A stretch of DNA of 64,000 nucleotides from Climacium dendroides (GCA_950106755.1 OX467082.1:23188001-23252000), one strand, 5' to 3'. Positions 34,603 to 45,719 are shown, counted from the stretch's first letter. Made by a program: numbers and translations. Notes: a model not told the origin generated them from the letters alone.

Positions 34603-37600
34603 GGTGACCAATGCAAAGGCAAGCGCCCAAGGGTGACATCCAAAAAGAAGTACACTTCCATTGACCAATCCTTCCCAGCACTTCAAATTGGAGGGTCATC
34701 ACAGCCAAAGAAGTGGCCTCAACCTAGCCAAGAGCTCTCTAATGACTCCTGCGATGACGAAGAGAACTTGGTGAGTTTTGCAGCCATTATGGATGCTGCA
34801 GAGCGCGCAGCAAATGACTTTGAGGGAGATAGGCTTAGTTGGAACCGGGGGCCTGGGCCATGGTTCTCACCTGAGAGCTCGGAGATGGAGTATTCCTCAG
34901 CTATTGAGCTCTCAAATGCTAGCTCTAGTCCCCCATTTGAGGAAGTGTGTGAGATCGTTGACACTGGTAGAGTTTATACAAATGGGGTCATCATCTTGAG
35001 CTCAGACTCGGATGAAGATGATGACGTGGACATCATCCATTAGGCTCTCTGGACTTCATTAGATATCTTCTCTGGCAGAAAACATGGAAGCCTTCTGCAG
35101 GCTGTTTGTCCTTTATCTACTCTCCACCCTTCACTTCTAAAAGTGTAATTTTCTTTTTTGAAGTAAAGCATTTTCATTTGGGCTTCAACATACATTCTTT
35201 ATACTTACTTGACCTCTTTTGTAATTTGCGAATGAAATCTTCTCTGACTAAAATTCTACATGCAGATAGATGTCTCACCCACTGGAGTAACTCAAGAAGA
35301 TACCATCTTGGAGACTCCGGGAACAGATGAAACAACGCAACCACATATTGGGGACGAAGAAGAAGACGATGAAGAAGAAGACAAAGAAGGAGGAGGACAA
35401 GATCCCATGCAAATAGAGGATCTTGAGGACGAAGAAAAAGGACTCATGGAGGATGAACTACGACGCATACAAAAAGGGGACTCAGTGGATATCCTCGCCA
35501 GTCTGCGCATGAAGCCCGAAGAACTCTTCCGGCTTCACATCCCGCTCTGCAGACTAGTTGTCATGCCCATGGTTAGGTCCACACTTGCTTGTGACATTAC
35601 GAAGTTGGAGCAAGAATTCGTAGGAGGGTACTGTGATGGAGCGGCAATGTTCTATGTCTCTACCACAAATGAGGAAGGAGAAAGCCAAGAGTTCACAGAG
35701 GACGAGATGAACAAGTGGGATCCAATCTGGAGAGAGAAAAATGAAGTGTTTACACGCTACCTCGACTCCAGACCTGAACTCAAGTTCCTCAAAAACTTGA
35801 AGTTCTTCATTTGCGATGGCAACCATCGCCACCTTGCATGGATGAATCTCATTGACAGGTGCTACCCATTGCTCCCAAAATGGCACTGTGTCGTAGACTG
35901 CATTCTACTGGAAACCAAAGGGAAGACCGAGCTTGTCATGCAAGTGATGCATGACATCAACAAGTGAGTTCTGCCTTTTTGAATTGCTTCTCCTTACTTT
36001 GGTTTTCGTGTGCCCTAATTGTAAATTCATGTAGGGTTGTTGGATTTGCTAAAACAGTGTTGTACTTCCAAGTCAGTGGAGGACTCATACGTGAAGACAA
36101 ACTTAGTGCACACTCTGTACCAAGTGCAGAAGTATGGTCTTCTCCCAATCGACCGATTTGTTGATCTCCTCAAGCCAGGGGAGAAGAAAAGGTGTTTGCA
36201 ATTCAAGGTTTCAAAGAAATGGTATAGCATACCTGTGGAGGTCTTGACATCGTTCATTTTCAGGGTAAGACACTATGAATTATAGAAAATTGGAATCCTT
36301 TAGTTTGCTGCAATCTGCTACCAAAACTCTCGACATGACTAACTTCTAATTCGAGGTGATTGTCTTCTTATGCAGCAAGAGATTTCTCAAGCTACGGATG
36401 CTGCAGTGAGAAAGTATACCGACGCTACATCAGAAGAGGAGAGGACCCCAGAAGAAGTCGCGTAGGCCATGAGGGCTGAAGCAAAGGAGAAAACCAAAAC
36501 TCTGATGGTCAAAATGGGGAAGCTGCTGGCAGTGGCTCAACCATCTAATGGGTCACGCTTCTTACAGGAGGTCAGTCGAATTCTAAAACTTGGCACCACT
36601 ACGGTTTCCCTCATATTGTATTCAAATAGTAAGAGTAATTGAATGTATTGTTCTTACAGGTGGAGAGGCATTGGAGCACTAATGAAGTGCCCGAAATGAC
36701 ATTGGAAAAGCTGCAAATGGTGGCCACGTGCAACATGGCGCCCGCACACAAGATCAAGATCTTGAAGTGGTGGAACTCTTCTGCTCCATCTCGCGAAGCA
36801 AGGAAGTTCCCACCCAAGCCTGTCTCCGAAAATCTCCTGCCCCATTTTCTTGCCAAATGCGTCTGGTATGCCGGGGTAAGGGAACTGTTTCCTAGAGTCA
36901 AGTAACTATACCTAGCGATACTTGGTTTTCAAATTGCAATTCACAATTTCAGAATGGGACCATGAACATCTTCTATTGTACATGTTTAACATGTATTGTT
37001 CTTTGCAGCTCGAAGATGCAGCAGTGGAGTACTTCGACTCGGTGGTGAAGCAGGACAACATCACTGTCAACTACAGCATCCCAACGCAACTACAGTACTT
37101 GGTAGAGTACATTGAAGAGTGGAGGCGCACAATTTGGGAGCACGGGTTTCAGAATTATTTCAAGGGGCACAATTACTTCAAGAAAGGAGACTCATTCATA
37201 GTTCACGAAGCCTCTGCCGCTGCTGTGCGTAGAGTTCTGTACCGGTGAGTTCCACTATCTCAATATTGGGATATGTCTCATAACTTGGAGGACAACAAGT
37301 TAGCGTACAAATGAGTATACTATTTGAAGTCAATTACAATATGGGTTCAGATTGTCACTTCAACTCTAACTCCTAATTTTAGAAGCCTTCGGAATTGAAT
37401 TGTATGGTGATCCTCTTCTGTTGTTTCTACTATAGGCTCTGATATTAGCTATGCATTTATTTGTCACAAATTTGTTGGTCTAACCATCCGAGATTGCTCA
37501 CAAAAGTATGTTGTACAGCTTTCATGCTCATCATATACATTCTACTGAATGCAAAACTGTACTTGTGTTGTAGATATTTCAAATTTGAACTCGAAGGAAA

Positions 37601-39746
37601 AGGAGCCATCGATCGCTCAGACCTCCCCCCCTTCCTATCATCATATCTAGATCGCACATCCAAAGCTTGTATGTTCACCGCACACCAGTTCCATACCTAT
37701 ACCACAACTCATCTCACTGGTGGAGGATGGTACTTGGATTGTGTCCTTGAGTTCACTCCTCCTTCCGAGGTTGAATTCAAGAGATCTTTGGACGGGAAAG
37801 GGGTCCTGGACTTAGAGATCAATGAGTTTATAGGCTTGGATGACAAAGCGAGAAAGAAGGCCATTGCAAGGAGGGATTTTCTGGACCAGAAGAAAGAGGC
37901 GTGGGTCCAAGTCCACCTTGAAGCGAAGGAGATGAAGGCATCCGAGCTCGCTGACAAAAAGGTGGCAAAAGAAAAGGAAGAGAAGGTTAAAGGCAAGGGA
38001 AAGGGAAAGAAGAAGGAGGAAGCGGGAGGCGAGGTGGTACCATCTTCCACCGCAAATGAAGATTCACAGGCGCAAAGTGCAGTACAGAAGAAGGCTACTC
38101 TCCTACAGCTCACCGAGGAAGTTATCACTCGTATGACACAAGCTATGGTCATTACAGAAGGTGATGTTTCTAAGACGGAGGATTTGATCCTCAACATCTC
38201 CATCGAAGTCCTGGCAAAAGACATAGTCGAGGAGAAGCCCACGTGGTACAACGAGGTGCTGCATTTCTTGAAAAAGGTATGCATATGCATCTTTGTACTC
38301 AAAAGCGCATTTTGTGCTTTCATGTCTCATGAATGTTGTCTATGCTTATTTTCAACTTCACCATGGTCTACATGTTTGCAGATGTCGCCCGGAAAGACTC
38401 GCATGTTCGAGGAAGTGCCAAATGCTCGACCGGGGGTGGATGTCATATTCATTGATTGTCCGGAGAACTTACCCGTGCCAGGGCTCTCTAAACCAGTTCA
38501 TGAGGTGCCTAAATGGAATGCGGATGCAGATGATGAGGCTCTGCAGTTGGCATGTAGCTTTGCCGCAGAGCATCTACAAGATGATGGGTGCATCATTCTA
38601 TTTCACTCCTACAGCATCAAATCCAAAGAGAACATTGCTGGGGTATGTGAGGTGTATGACTTGCTGATGAAGAAGGACTGGATGGGGATGAACCGCATGC
38701 ACATCACCTCGGCTATAGACAACACAAAGACGGTAATTTCATAGAATTTTTTTGATTTTTATGAACAAGTCGCAATGCACTCCATTCAATGCATTCTTAC
38801 GTACATTTGCTATGGACGTTGCAGACACAGAAGTTTGGAATCACCCTCCTCATGAAGGACCTCGGATCCAAAGGAAAATCCAAATTTTCCTTCAAAAAGA
38901 CTAACACCATGATGAAGGCTGGTGTGGACTTGGCTATCGATGACATGTTGATCAATTACACCCATGCAAATGACGTGGCTATGAATGGAAACAAACCTTG
39001 GCGAGGCAGACGCGAAAAAGATCCAAGGTTCTTCACTATCCTCTTGGAAGCGACAAGCGTCCCCGGAGACTTGATTTTGGATTGTACCGCATCCACAGGT
39101 AACGACTCAATTCCAAAATTTACTCCTTCAAATGTGTTCTTCCAATTCTTTCATGGAACTAACTCATTTTGATTTCAATACCTCCAGGTGCATGCATTAC
39201 GGCTTGCCGCGGCACCGGCCGCCACGTTGTGGCTTTGGAAGGGAATCAAGACATTTATGATGCCATTTTGAAACCCATGAGGAAGTCACCAACACCCGTA
39301 GTGGCAACACCAACTGCGGCACCAGTACTTCACCTTTCACAAGATCCGGAGGATATGCCAGTGGTGCCTCGCAAATTCATTCGCAAGGGAAAATCCAGTA
39401 AGTAAGTTGGCATTTTCTTTAATCTTTGTTTGGGTGAGGACGTTCATGTTCTACAATATTGACAACATGTCTTCTTCCGTTGCAGAGATGGGAGATTGAT
39501 GCCAACAAATGCCACCCTACCCCAACTAAGTCTTCTCATCAGTCCGGAGAAGCCTTTTGAACTTCCAATCTATGCCGAGCAGATGGCGAGTCCCTTCGCA
39601 GAGCTTGGTTGCTCCAAACCCAAACGCCGCAAAGACATTACGCTCTAAATGTCTTACAGTATTTAGATGTTTCTGCATCCGAAGGTAGAGAGTCCTCTGG
39701 GTCATCTAGAAGTTCTGATTCTCTGACGGAGTCCTACACGACTTAG
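34603..39746 (+). CDS. Copy C: ParB-like / methyltransferase-like protein, about 11 exons, two lesions
   Basis: Exons: 34603-34944, 35266-35965, 36073-36264, 36376-36570, 36660-36875, 37009-37244, 37574-38276, 38382-38732, 38825-39098, 39188-39401 and 39486-39746, all with GT-AG borders apart from some doubt at 35965/36073. Order of parts: acidic N-terminus; ParB-like FFICDGNHRHLAWM (about 35806); helical repeats; Lys/Glu coil with GKGKGKKKEE, possibly nuclear; methyltransferase-like domain. The domain has IDCPENLPVP in the DPPY place (about 38450), FHSYS, WRGRREKDPRFF, then DCTASTG joined across an intron to ACITACRGTGRHVVALEGN. That is a beta-class IV...X-I order. The catalytic motif is altered, so methylation is doubtful. 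Lesions: TAG at 36463 and one probable 1-nt frameshift near 39640. It is the best-preserved copy. Confidence 0.7.
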
Positions 39747-39993
39747 ATTCATGAGATTGACAAATCTCTTCAATGGGTCAAACTATTTTGTGTTCATTTC
39801 TATTGTGGTAGGATTTGTGTGTTTCATGGCTAATTCTTCAATGTGTTCGGTTTTCTTGCATGTTATTTACTTGCTTCACTTTCCTTAATTGATAGTATTT
39901 TATCTCTGCTAAGAAGAAAGATTGAAAAACATTTGCAGACCTCATTGCCTAAACCCAAAACTAGATCTCACATTATCCGCTCTATACACGGCA
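39747..39993. other. Conserved 3' untranslated region of copy C
   Basis: After the TAG, TTCATGAGATTGACAAATCT and GGATTTGTGTGTTTCATGGC match the equivalents downstream of copies B and D. Homology of the copies therefore continues beyond the coding end. Confidence 0.55.
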
Positions 39994-40100
39994 CAATATC
40001 CACGGTCATAGGTCACCTCTACAAGATTATAACTTTTTTCAATTTTTTTTTTTACGCTCACAAGCTCATAGGCTCACAGGCTCACCAAATAGCAACCCTG
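39994..40100. repeat. Right terminal region of the composite element
   Basis: ATCCACGGTCATAGGTC is followed by GCTCACAAGCTCATAGGCTC and a terminal TAGCAACCCTG at 40090-40100. It is the inverted counterpart of 24665-24840. Confidence 0.7.
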
Positions 40101-40379
40101 CTTCTTTTATCATTCATTTGGCCTGTACAAAGTCATTTGTAATTATTTTGCAAACCTAACACGCTTTTGTTGTTGGTAAAGTACTTTGTAGAGGATGGAT
40201 GAAACACTAAATTGGATTAGAATGTGGTGGAATACCTTCTCTACATAAGTACCTACCAATTGGATCAATTGAAAAGTGAAAATAATGTTTATTTCATCTA
40301 AAAAAAAGTACGTTATATTAATACATCTTGAAAAAGTACTTTTCTGACGTACTTTGTAGGGGGGCGTAATGTGCTTTCA

Positions 40380-40900
40380 CCCTATGGAGACTGCAAGTCA
40401 CTCCCAAATTGTTTGGGCCATCTCTAAACCCAGGTGGGAAAGCACTTTTTGGCACTTCCCACACGACCATTCATCCCAATTTTTTTGGGGGAACCCCCAA
40501 GCCCCAACCCAATGGAATGAACTTGGCTATAACCCCCCCATGTTCTCACCATTTAAATTTTTTCCCAACTCTCTAAATCCAAAAAGCACTAGGAAGAATT
40601 CACTATGGGGACTTCAAATTACTCCCAAATTGTTTGGGCCATCCACGAACCCCCAATGGAAAGCACTTCTTCGCACTCCTCGTACTACCATTCACCCCCA
40701 TATTGGGGGGGACCCCCAAGCCCCATCCCAATGGAATGAATTTGAACTAGACACCCCTATATTCTCCCCATTTAATTTTCTCCCCATTTAATTTTATCCC
40801 AACTCCGTAAATCCAAAAAACATTGGAAGGAATTCACTATGAGGACTACAAGTCACTCTCCATTTTATGGGGCCTAATTTGCAATTTCAAAGCCAATGGA
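40380..40900. repeat. Tandem repeat of about 221-234 bp, 2.3 copies
   Basis: CACTATGGGGACTNCAAGTC-type starts recur at about 40380, 40601 and 40835. Each is followed by CTCCCAAATTGTTTGGGCC and a GGGGGNACCCCCAAGCCCC segment; the third unit is partial and diverged. It belongs to the right part of the CACTA element. Confidence 0.8.
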
Positions 40901-41309
40901 ATAATGTCACATTGATCCCAACACTCCCAAGTAATCCCCATTTTCTGTTCTCAAAACCCATCTCCAAATAATATTGCGTAACTTCACCTCTATGATAAGG
41001 TTATCCCAATGAGTCTCCATTTTTATTTCCCATCTTTCATGTTTTAGGACCTAAAATATTTAATTCTGTACATCCTTTTTATTTTGGCATACCCTAGACT
41101 TGTAACACCAAAACACATTTGTTGAGTCATTACATGTGTCTATGTCACTTTCATCCTACCTTGTACCCATGACTTCACATCCTCCCAGAAAGCCTGAATT
41201 TTACAGCCTGAAGCTCTTTCCTATACTGATCAGGTGTTTTCCCTGTAGGGCAGCACCCCCCCTGCCCTCTCACTGACAGCAGTGCACTTGCCCGCAGTGA
41301 AAGACACAC

Positions 41310-41557
41310 CAGTGCTGACGTGGCCGATTCGTGTTTTTTTGGACGTCATCTGAAACGTCCTTTATTTTTTTGGACATAGTGAAAAACACGTCCGTTCAAA
41401 GTGACATCCCTATATTTCCTGACGTCTATTATGACGTTTCAAATGACATCACAAAAAATTGTCCCTGATCTGCGCGTTTGTCCAAAAACGTAGTGACATC
41501 AAAAATAACGGTGATGTCACAGCGTAACACAGTAAAAAACATGGGTTTCTTATAGTG
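41310..41557. repeat. Right subterminal region of the CACTA element
   Basis: Dense GACGTC, GACATC, ACGTCC and TGATGTC motifs in both orientations run up to the terminal TTTCTTATAGTG. Confidence 0.7.
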
Positions 41558-41560
41558 GAC

Positions 41561-42089
41561 CTTCACATGTACTTCACACAATAGAGGCATTCTCAGACAA
41601 TCATGATTTTAAACGTTTACATTCTTGATTTTTTGCTAACACAAATGACATATACAACTTGACTATTGAATTTCAATGACAACACATAATCTCACCCAAC
41701 TTCTACACAGGCGCATTCACTATCCAATCTACAATACACCATACAGTATCCCTTGTATGTCACCTTCCTCTAATGACAAGAAAACTTTTGCACTATATTT
41801 GTATGTTATGTATCCAATGCAATGTTTTTGAGAATACTCAATTCGGAATATGAAAGAAAAGTTTATGTATTATACTTCTGGGCATGTTTTTGAACTCAAT
41901 TACAATCTCCATCAAAATATTATAGGTCATCCACATGTACTTCGTACGTTGCAATGCAATTGCCACCACATCAGCTTCTACTTCCACTACATCACACAAG
42001 ATGGGTGTTTTTAGTATGAGGTCTTCTAGCAAGTCAATGGCTTCGAGTGTGACAACTCATATTTTTGATTTTTATTTGTTTACCTTTTT
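41561..42089. other. Spacer right of the CACTA element
   Basis: AT-rich sequence with no supported feature. At 42049 TGTGACAACTCA could be the start of an LTR, but no matching second LTR was found in the window. Confidence 0.35.
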
Positions 42090-45000
42090 GAGCGAACCGG
42101 AAATTAGAAATAGGTATCCGGATTCATCTAGAGAGAAAGATAAATCCAAAAATAGTCACAAAAGGACCTTACGGAACTAATCCGGTTTTAGGTAGAAGCG
42201 GAACGGATTAGATGTACAACCGGATAGTATTTCCAACCGGAATCTTGTTGACCGGATGGGAGAGAACCGGATGTCAAGAACTGGACCGGATATCTGACCG
42301 GTCATAAAGACAGTCCACGGCGTCAAGACTATATAAAGCCTGGCCCTGCCCATTTTCAGGTCTCTGGATTTCCACGTGTTGTCGTGTCCTGATTTAGCAC
42401 CTGACGTTTCTATCGTTGACCACGGCAAGGAAGAGGAAGTACAAGAGGGTCCGGAAGTGAGTGAGAGGTGTATGACGGAGAGATCTCCTCCGGACATGAG
42501 TGGGTGAGACCTTGAGTGTGAGCGGATACGTGAGAGACTAAGAGTGTGAGCACGTCAGTAGGTTAGTTTACAGGAGGAGCAGAACATCTAAGTGTCGGCG
42601 CTTCCTTATTAGGACTGTAGAAGAGTGAAAACTGAGTAGAGCTACCCTCATGCCGCGGCTGAACCGGAAGAGAGGTTCTAACACCCCACCCCCAAGTGAA
42701 GTAAAGCTTAGAAAAGTGGTTCCGGTCATGCCGACCAAGGAACCGGAACAGGGAGAGCTTAGAGAGGATTTGTCGTTGATGGGTTGTCAGGGGTTAGCTT
42801 TGAAACCTTGGGGTTTCAAAGATGAGAGGATGATTAGAGAAATCCTGAGTGGCGTATCGAATCAATTCGATAACACCCTGAGAGGGAATCCGGTCCAATG
42901 GACCAAGGCTTTGTGGCGGGACGTGTACGGATTCCGGCCAGGAGGACTCGAGCTTGCCAATCGGAAGGATGATTTCGTCCAAGGCAAGTTCGGAAGCGTA
43001 GTAAACCCGAAGGACGGCTACGCGATCGAAGACTGCCTCGATGACCGGGAGCGACGCCTGTTCTAGTTCCTGGTTCTGATTTTGCATTCGGAAAAGCCCA
43101 CCAGGGTGACTATCACCTTGGCTAACACGATTTTCGGAGTGCTGAGCGGAATCCGGAAAGTAGACTGGGGCTGGATCTTCTTTGATCTGGTGTCCCAGCT
43201 TACTACAAGAGTGGGGAGAAGTAGGGCTACCCCACTATGCCCTTATGTGTACCACCTCTACCAGCAACAGGAACTGCTGACGGAGGTGGAGCTGAAGGTG
43301 TGGAAGGCCCAGGAGCGGACCATGAAGTACGGAGAATCCGAGTCCGACCAAGAAGCGGATTCCGGAAACGAAACCAAGGAGGAGGAAGAAGAAGAAGAAG
43401 AAGAGGAAGAGGAGGAACCGTATGTTCCCGCCAAGAGGCAGAAGACCACACCGGCTCGGAATCGAGGAACGCCCCCGAGACATCCGAGGCCGCGCAGAAG
43501 TGAGACTCCAACCGGACCGAATGTGGCATCCGGATCAGGGACCGTAGATCCGTTCGACGAGTTGGTTGGGATCCTCTGTAGAATCCGGGCGGATTGGGAA
43601 GTTAAGAAGCGGACGCTCGGGGAGATCGCGGAATTAATCGGAGCAGAACCGGACAGTCAGTTGCCACGGAAGGTGGCTGAGAGTGTTATGAATCCGGAAG
43701 AGCTCCGGAAGATGAAGGACGACAGCAAACGGCAGCACGATGAGGTGGACACCCTCAAGGCCGAACTTTTCGCGTTGCTTGAGAACGCCACCGCGACAAA
43801 GGAGATGGCGGAGGAAATGACGAAGTTGGCCGCGGAAGTGAAGAACGTGCTTGGAGGACCCGGAGCCGCAGTCACCAAGGCACGCCTGTTCGAAGAGGAG
43901 GTGCACAAGGACAAGAAGATATCCGGAACCAGGGTGGTGCACATCCTCACCGATTTTGAGGAGCAGATGGAGAAGCTCCTATCCAAGGCACGGGAGTTAG
44001 CGGACCGGATCGTGGAGAGCAGCCAGAAGTTGACAGAAGTTCCGGTCCGGCCCTCAGAAATTTCTCTTCCGGACTTGTTTCCGGAAGACGTAGCTCAGGA
44101 GCCAGGAAAGGACAAGACGCCCCAGTCAAGTAGGGCAAAGAAGGAGACGCCCTCGACCAGACATCAGCCGATAGATTTGGACTCCCCGGAAGCTGAGGAA
44201 GAACATCCGGTTTTACCTACGGATGGGGAACGGAACCGGAATCTAAATGAGGTCTTCGAGCAGTTGGAGAGACCTAATGAGAGCCCTACTATTGGATCCC
44301 GAGTGTATGAGACGGAACAAGAAGGATTGTAAAAATAGGACTTATAGATAGGAACCGGAATAGAATCCGGTTAGGATAAGGTAGAACCGGATTGTTAGCA
44401 CCTTCAGAGGTGGAAATCATGTATTCACTTTTTGCTTTTTGCTTTTTGTATATAAAACAGTCTCTGAGCTGGAGACGGGGGAGAGAGTTCTTTTGGCATT
44501 TCCTTGTGTACTTTCCTTTAAACTAACTTTTGTGTATTTTTCCCGAGTATTGGCAAAAGTGCACGGAGTCAGAATAGGAAAGTGAGTACGCAGGTGTTGG
44601 TAGAGTTTCTCCCCTTGATGTATGTTTCCGGTTCTAGGTACATGTGAGTAGATTATGAAGAGATAGGAGTGGATTCCAGTGCCTCAACAGCTACAGAAGT
44701 TTAGCATTCCGGGTAAGAGATCCGTTGATCAGGCTAGGCGGATAGGGAGGGATTTCTTAGCTGCGCTAGAATTCTTGGGTGGGAAATCCGGTTGAGTATC
44801 CTGAATCCTGTGAGGTCTTGCCATCGTTGTGGGTGAACGGAAGAACTTTTGTGGCTGTTGGAACGGACAGATGCACTTGTAGCCACCGAATTTCGTACGG
44901 AACGGATCAGTGTCAAGGTCGTTGTAGTATGAGAGGATCGTACGGGGGGTCTTTGTGTGACCTGTGATCCGGGTTGCTATCCGGATTATTGTGAAGGACC

Positions 45001-45360
45001 AAACCGGATCCGTGTTAGTTAGGGGATCAGTGGATAGGCAAGTGGGTCTTCAGCTACTATAAGTCACGGAAGGAGTGGTGGGCCTACCACTTTCAAAAGC
45101 AAGCGGCGAACCCTCTGATGGTAAAACAGAGGTAAAACTAAACCGGGTATGGAAGGGTGGACCGGATCGGATCCGCCTAGGAGGGTACATAGGATCGGAA
45201 GTTGCAGGGTCCAGAATTGAGAAGTTAAGTCCAGAAACCGGGGAAGTAGTAAAACCGAAAGTAGGATATAGTCCGGTCGAAGCTTTCCGGTTGGTTTTGG
45301 ATGTTCCGGTCGTTAGAGGTAGAACCGGAAAAGGAGAATTAAGGGGTTTAATTGAGTTTA
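42090..45360. other. CCGG-saturated block
   Basis: ACCGGA, TCCGGA and CCGGT motifs occur roughly every 30-50 bp across both non-coding and coding parts. Nine fall within the first ~220 bp (42095-42300). In the flanks CCGG is rare. The block includes the coiled-coil ORF at 42650-44332, a TATATAAAG box near 42330 and a TGTATATAAAACAG near 44447. Confidence 0.75.
42650..44332 (+). pseudogene. Coiled-coil acidic protein of a probable mobile element, one in-frame TAG
   Basis: Starts at ATG (MPRLNRKRGSNTPPP), about 320 bp after a TATATAAAG box. The frame runs to TAA at 44330 with a single TAG at 43064, after which the same frame continues (HSEKPTRVTITLANTIFGVL). The middle has QQQELLTEVELKVWKAQERT, an 18-residue Glu-rich run, a Pro/Arg-rich linker, then a long helical part with LRKMKDDSKRQHDEVDTLK. 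There is no zinc knuckle, protease or polymerase. It may be a gag-like or accessory ORF of a retroelement, or a DNA-element gene; I do not recognise the family. Without the TAG it would be 560 residues. Confidence 0.5.
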
Positions 45361-45700
45361 TCTCCTTGTTAGAGTTAGCTACTTCACAGGATCTCGTGGG
45401 TTCGATCTTTAGGGTCATTTTGCTATGCTCTAGAGTGATTTTTGTGAGTATAATAGGGAAATTGCTTACTCTAACACAATATTCAATATTTTGAGAGGTT
45501 TAGGGCCTCTCATAATAATATTTTCCATTTAGGCCCTAAAAAGTGAATTGTAATGTTAAGTAGTTTAGGTGGGCAAATACTAACTTTGCTAGTTGTAATA
45601 CACAATTTCCATTAAATTGAGAGTCTTTTTAGTGATGGACTGTTCAAATACATAAAGTTTGCTTTAGGGTATATGTTTTGATTTATATAAGTGAAGAGAA
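44333..45700. other. Downstream part of the CCGG block and its edge
   Basis: A TGTATATAAAACAG box at about 44447 could drive a second transcript. An open frame at 45075-45494 (GLPLSKASGEPSDGK...; hydrophobic C-terminus) has no recognised domain and starts with GTG. No firm gene. Confidence 0.3.
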
Positions 45701-45719
45701 TGACATCTTTTGAACACCA

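Larger units (their letters stand above)
24665..40100. mobile_element. MULE-like composite transposon carrying a transposase and ParB/methyltransferase copy C
   Basis: Left end CAACGATGCTAGCAGGCGAG; right end, read inward, CAGGGTTGCTATTTGGTGAG. The left end has lost part of the CAGGG but aligns through GCTA and the GAGC repeats. Both ends carry CTATGACCGTGGAT about 100-170 bp inside. The flanking 10-mers are CTTTTTTTAT (24655-24664) and CTTCTTTTAT (40101-40110), identical at 9 of 10 positions, and MULEs make 8-11-bp duplications. Inside are two genes transcribed outwards from a central region with hairpins: a SWIM transposase (minus) and copy C (plus). It is nested in the CACTA element. Confidence 0.7.
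17265..41557. mobile_element. CACTA (En/Spm) transposon, 24.3 kb, with a nested 15.4-kb element
   Basis: The left end reads CACTATAAGAAATCAGTGTT. The right end, read inward, is CACTATAAGAAACCCATGTT, with 12 identical terminal bases and further partial identity. The flanks are GAC at 17262-17264 and GAC at 41558-41560, the 3-bp target duplication typical of CACTA. Both subterminal regions are rich in GACGTC/AACGTC-type motifs. Without the nested unit 24665-40100 the element is about 8.9 kb. I see no TNPD-type catalytic transposase, only a possible minus-strand accessory gene and a captured aldo/keto reductase fragment, so it is probably non-autonomous. Confidence 0.85.

Noticed and set aside
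17265..41557. A single 24-kb CACTA element with transposase and ParB gene as its own cargo
   Set aside because: The inner unit has its own ends and its own 10-bp duplication, so nesting is the simpler reading.
42049..45360. Complete LTR retrotransposon
   Set aside because: A TGTGACAACTCA start and TATA boxes are suggestive, but I found no second LTR, primer-binding site, protease, polymerase or integrase.
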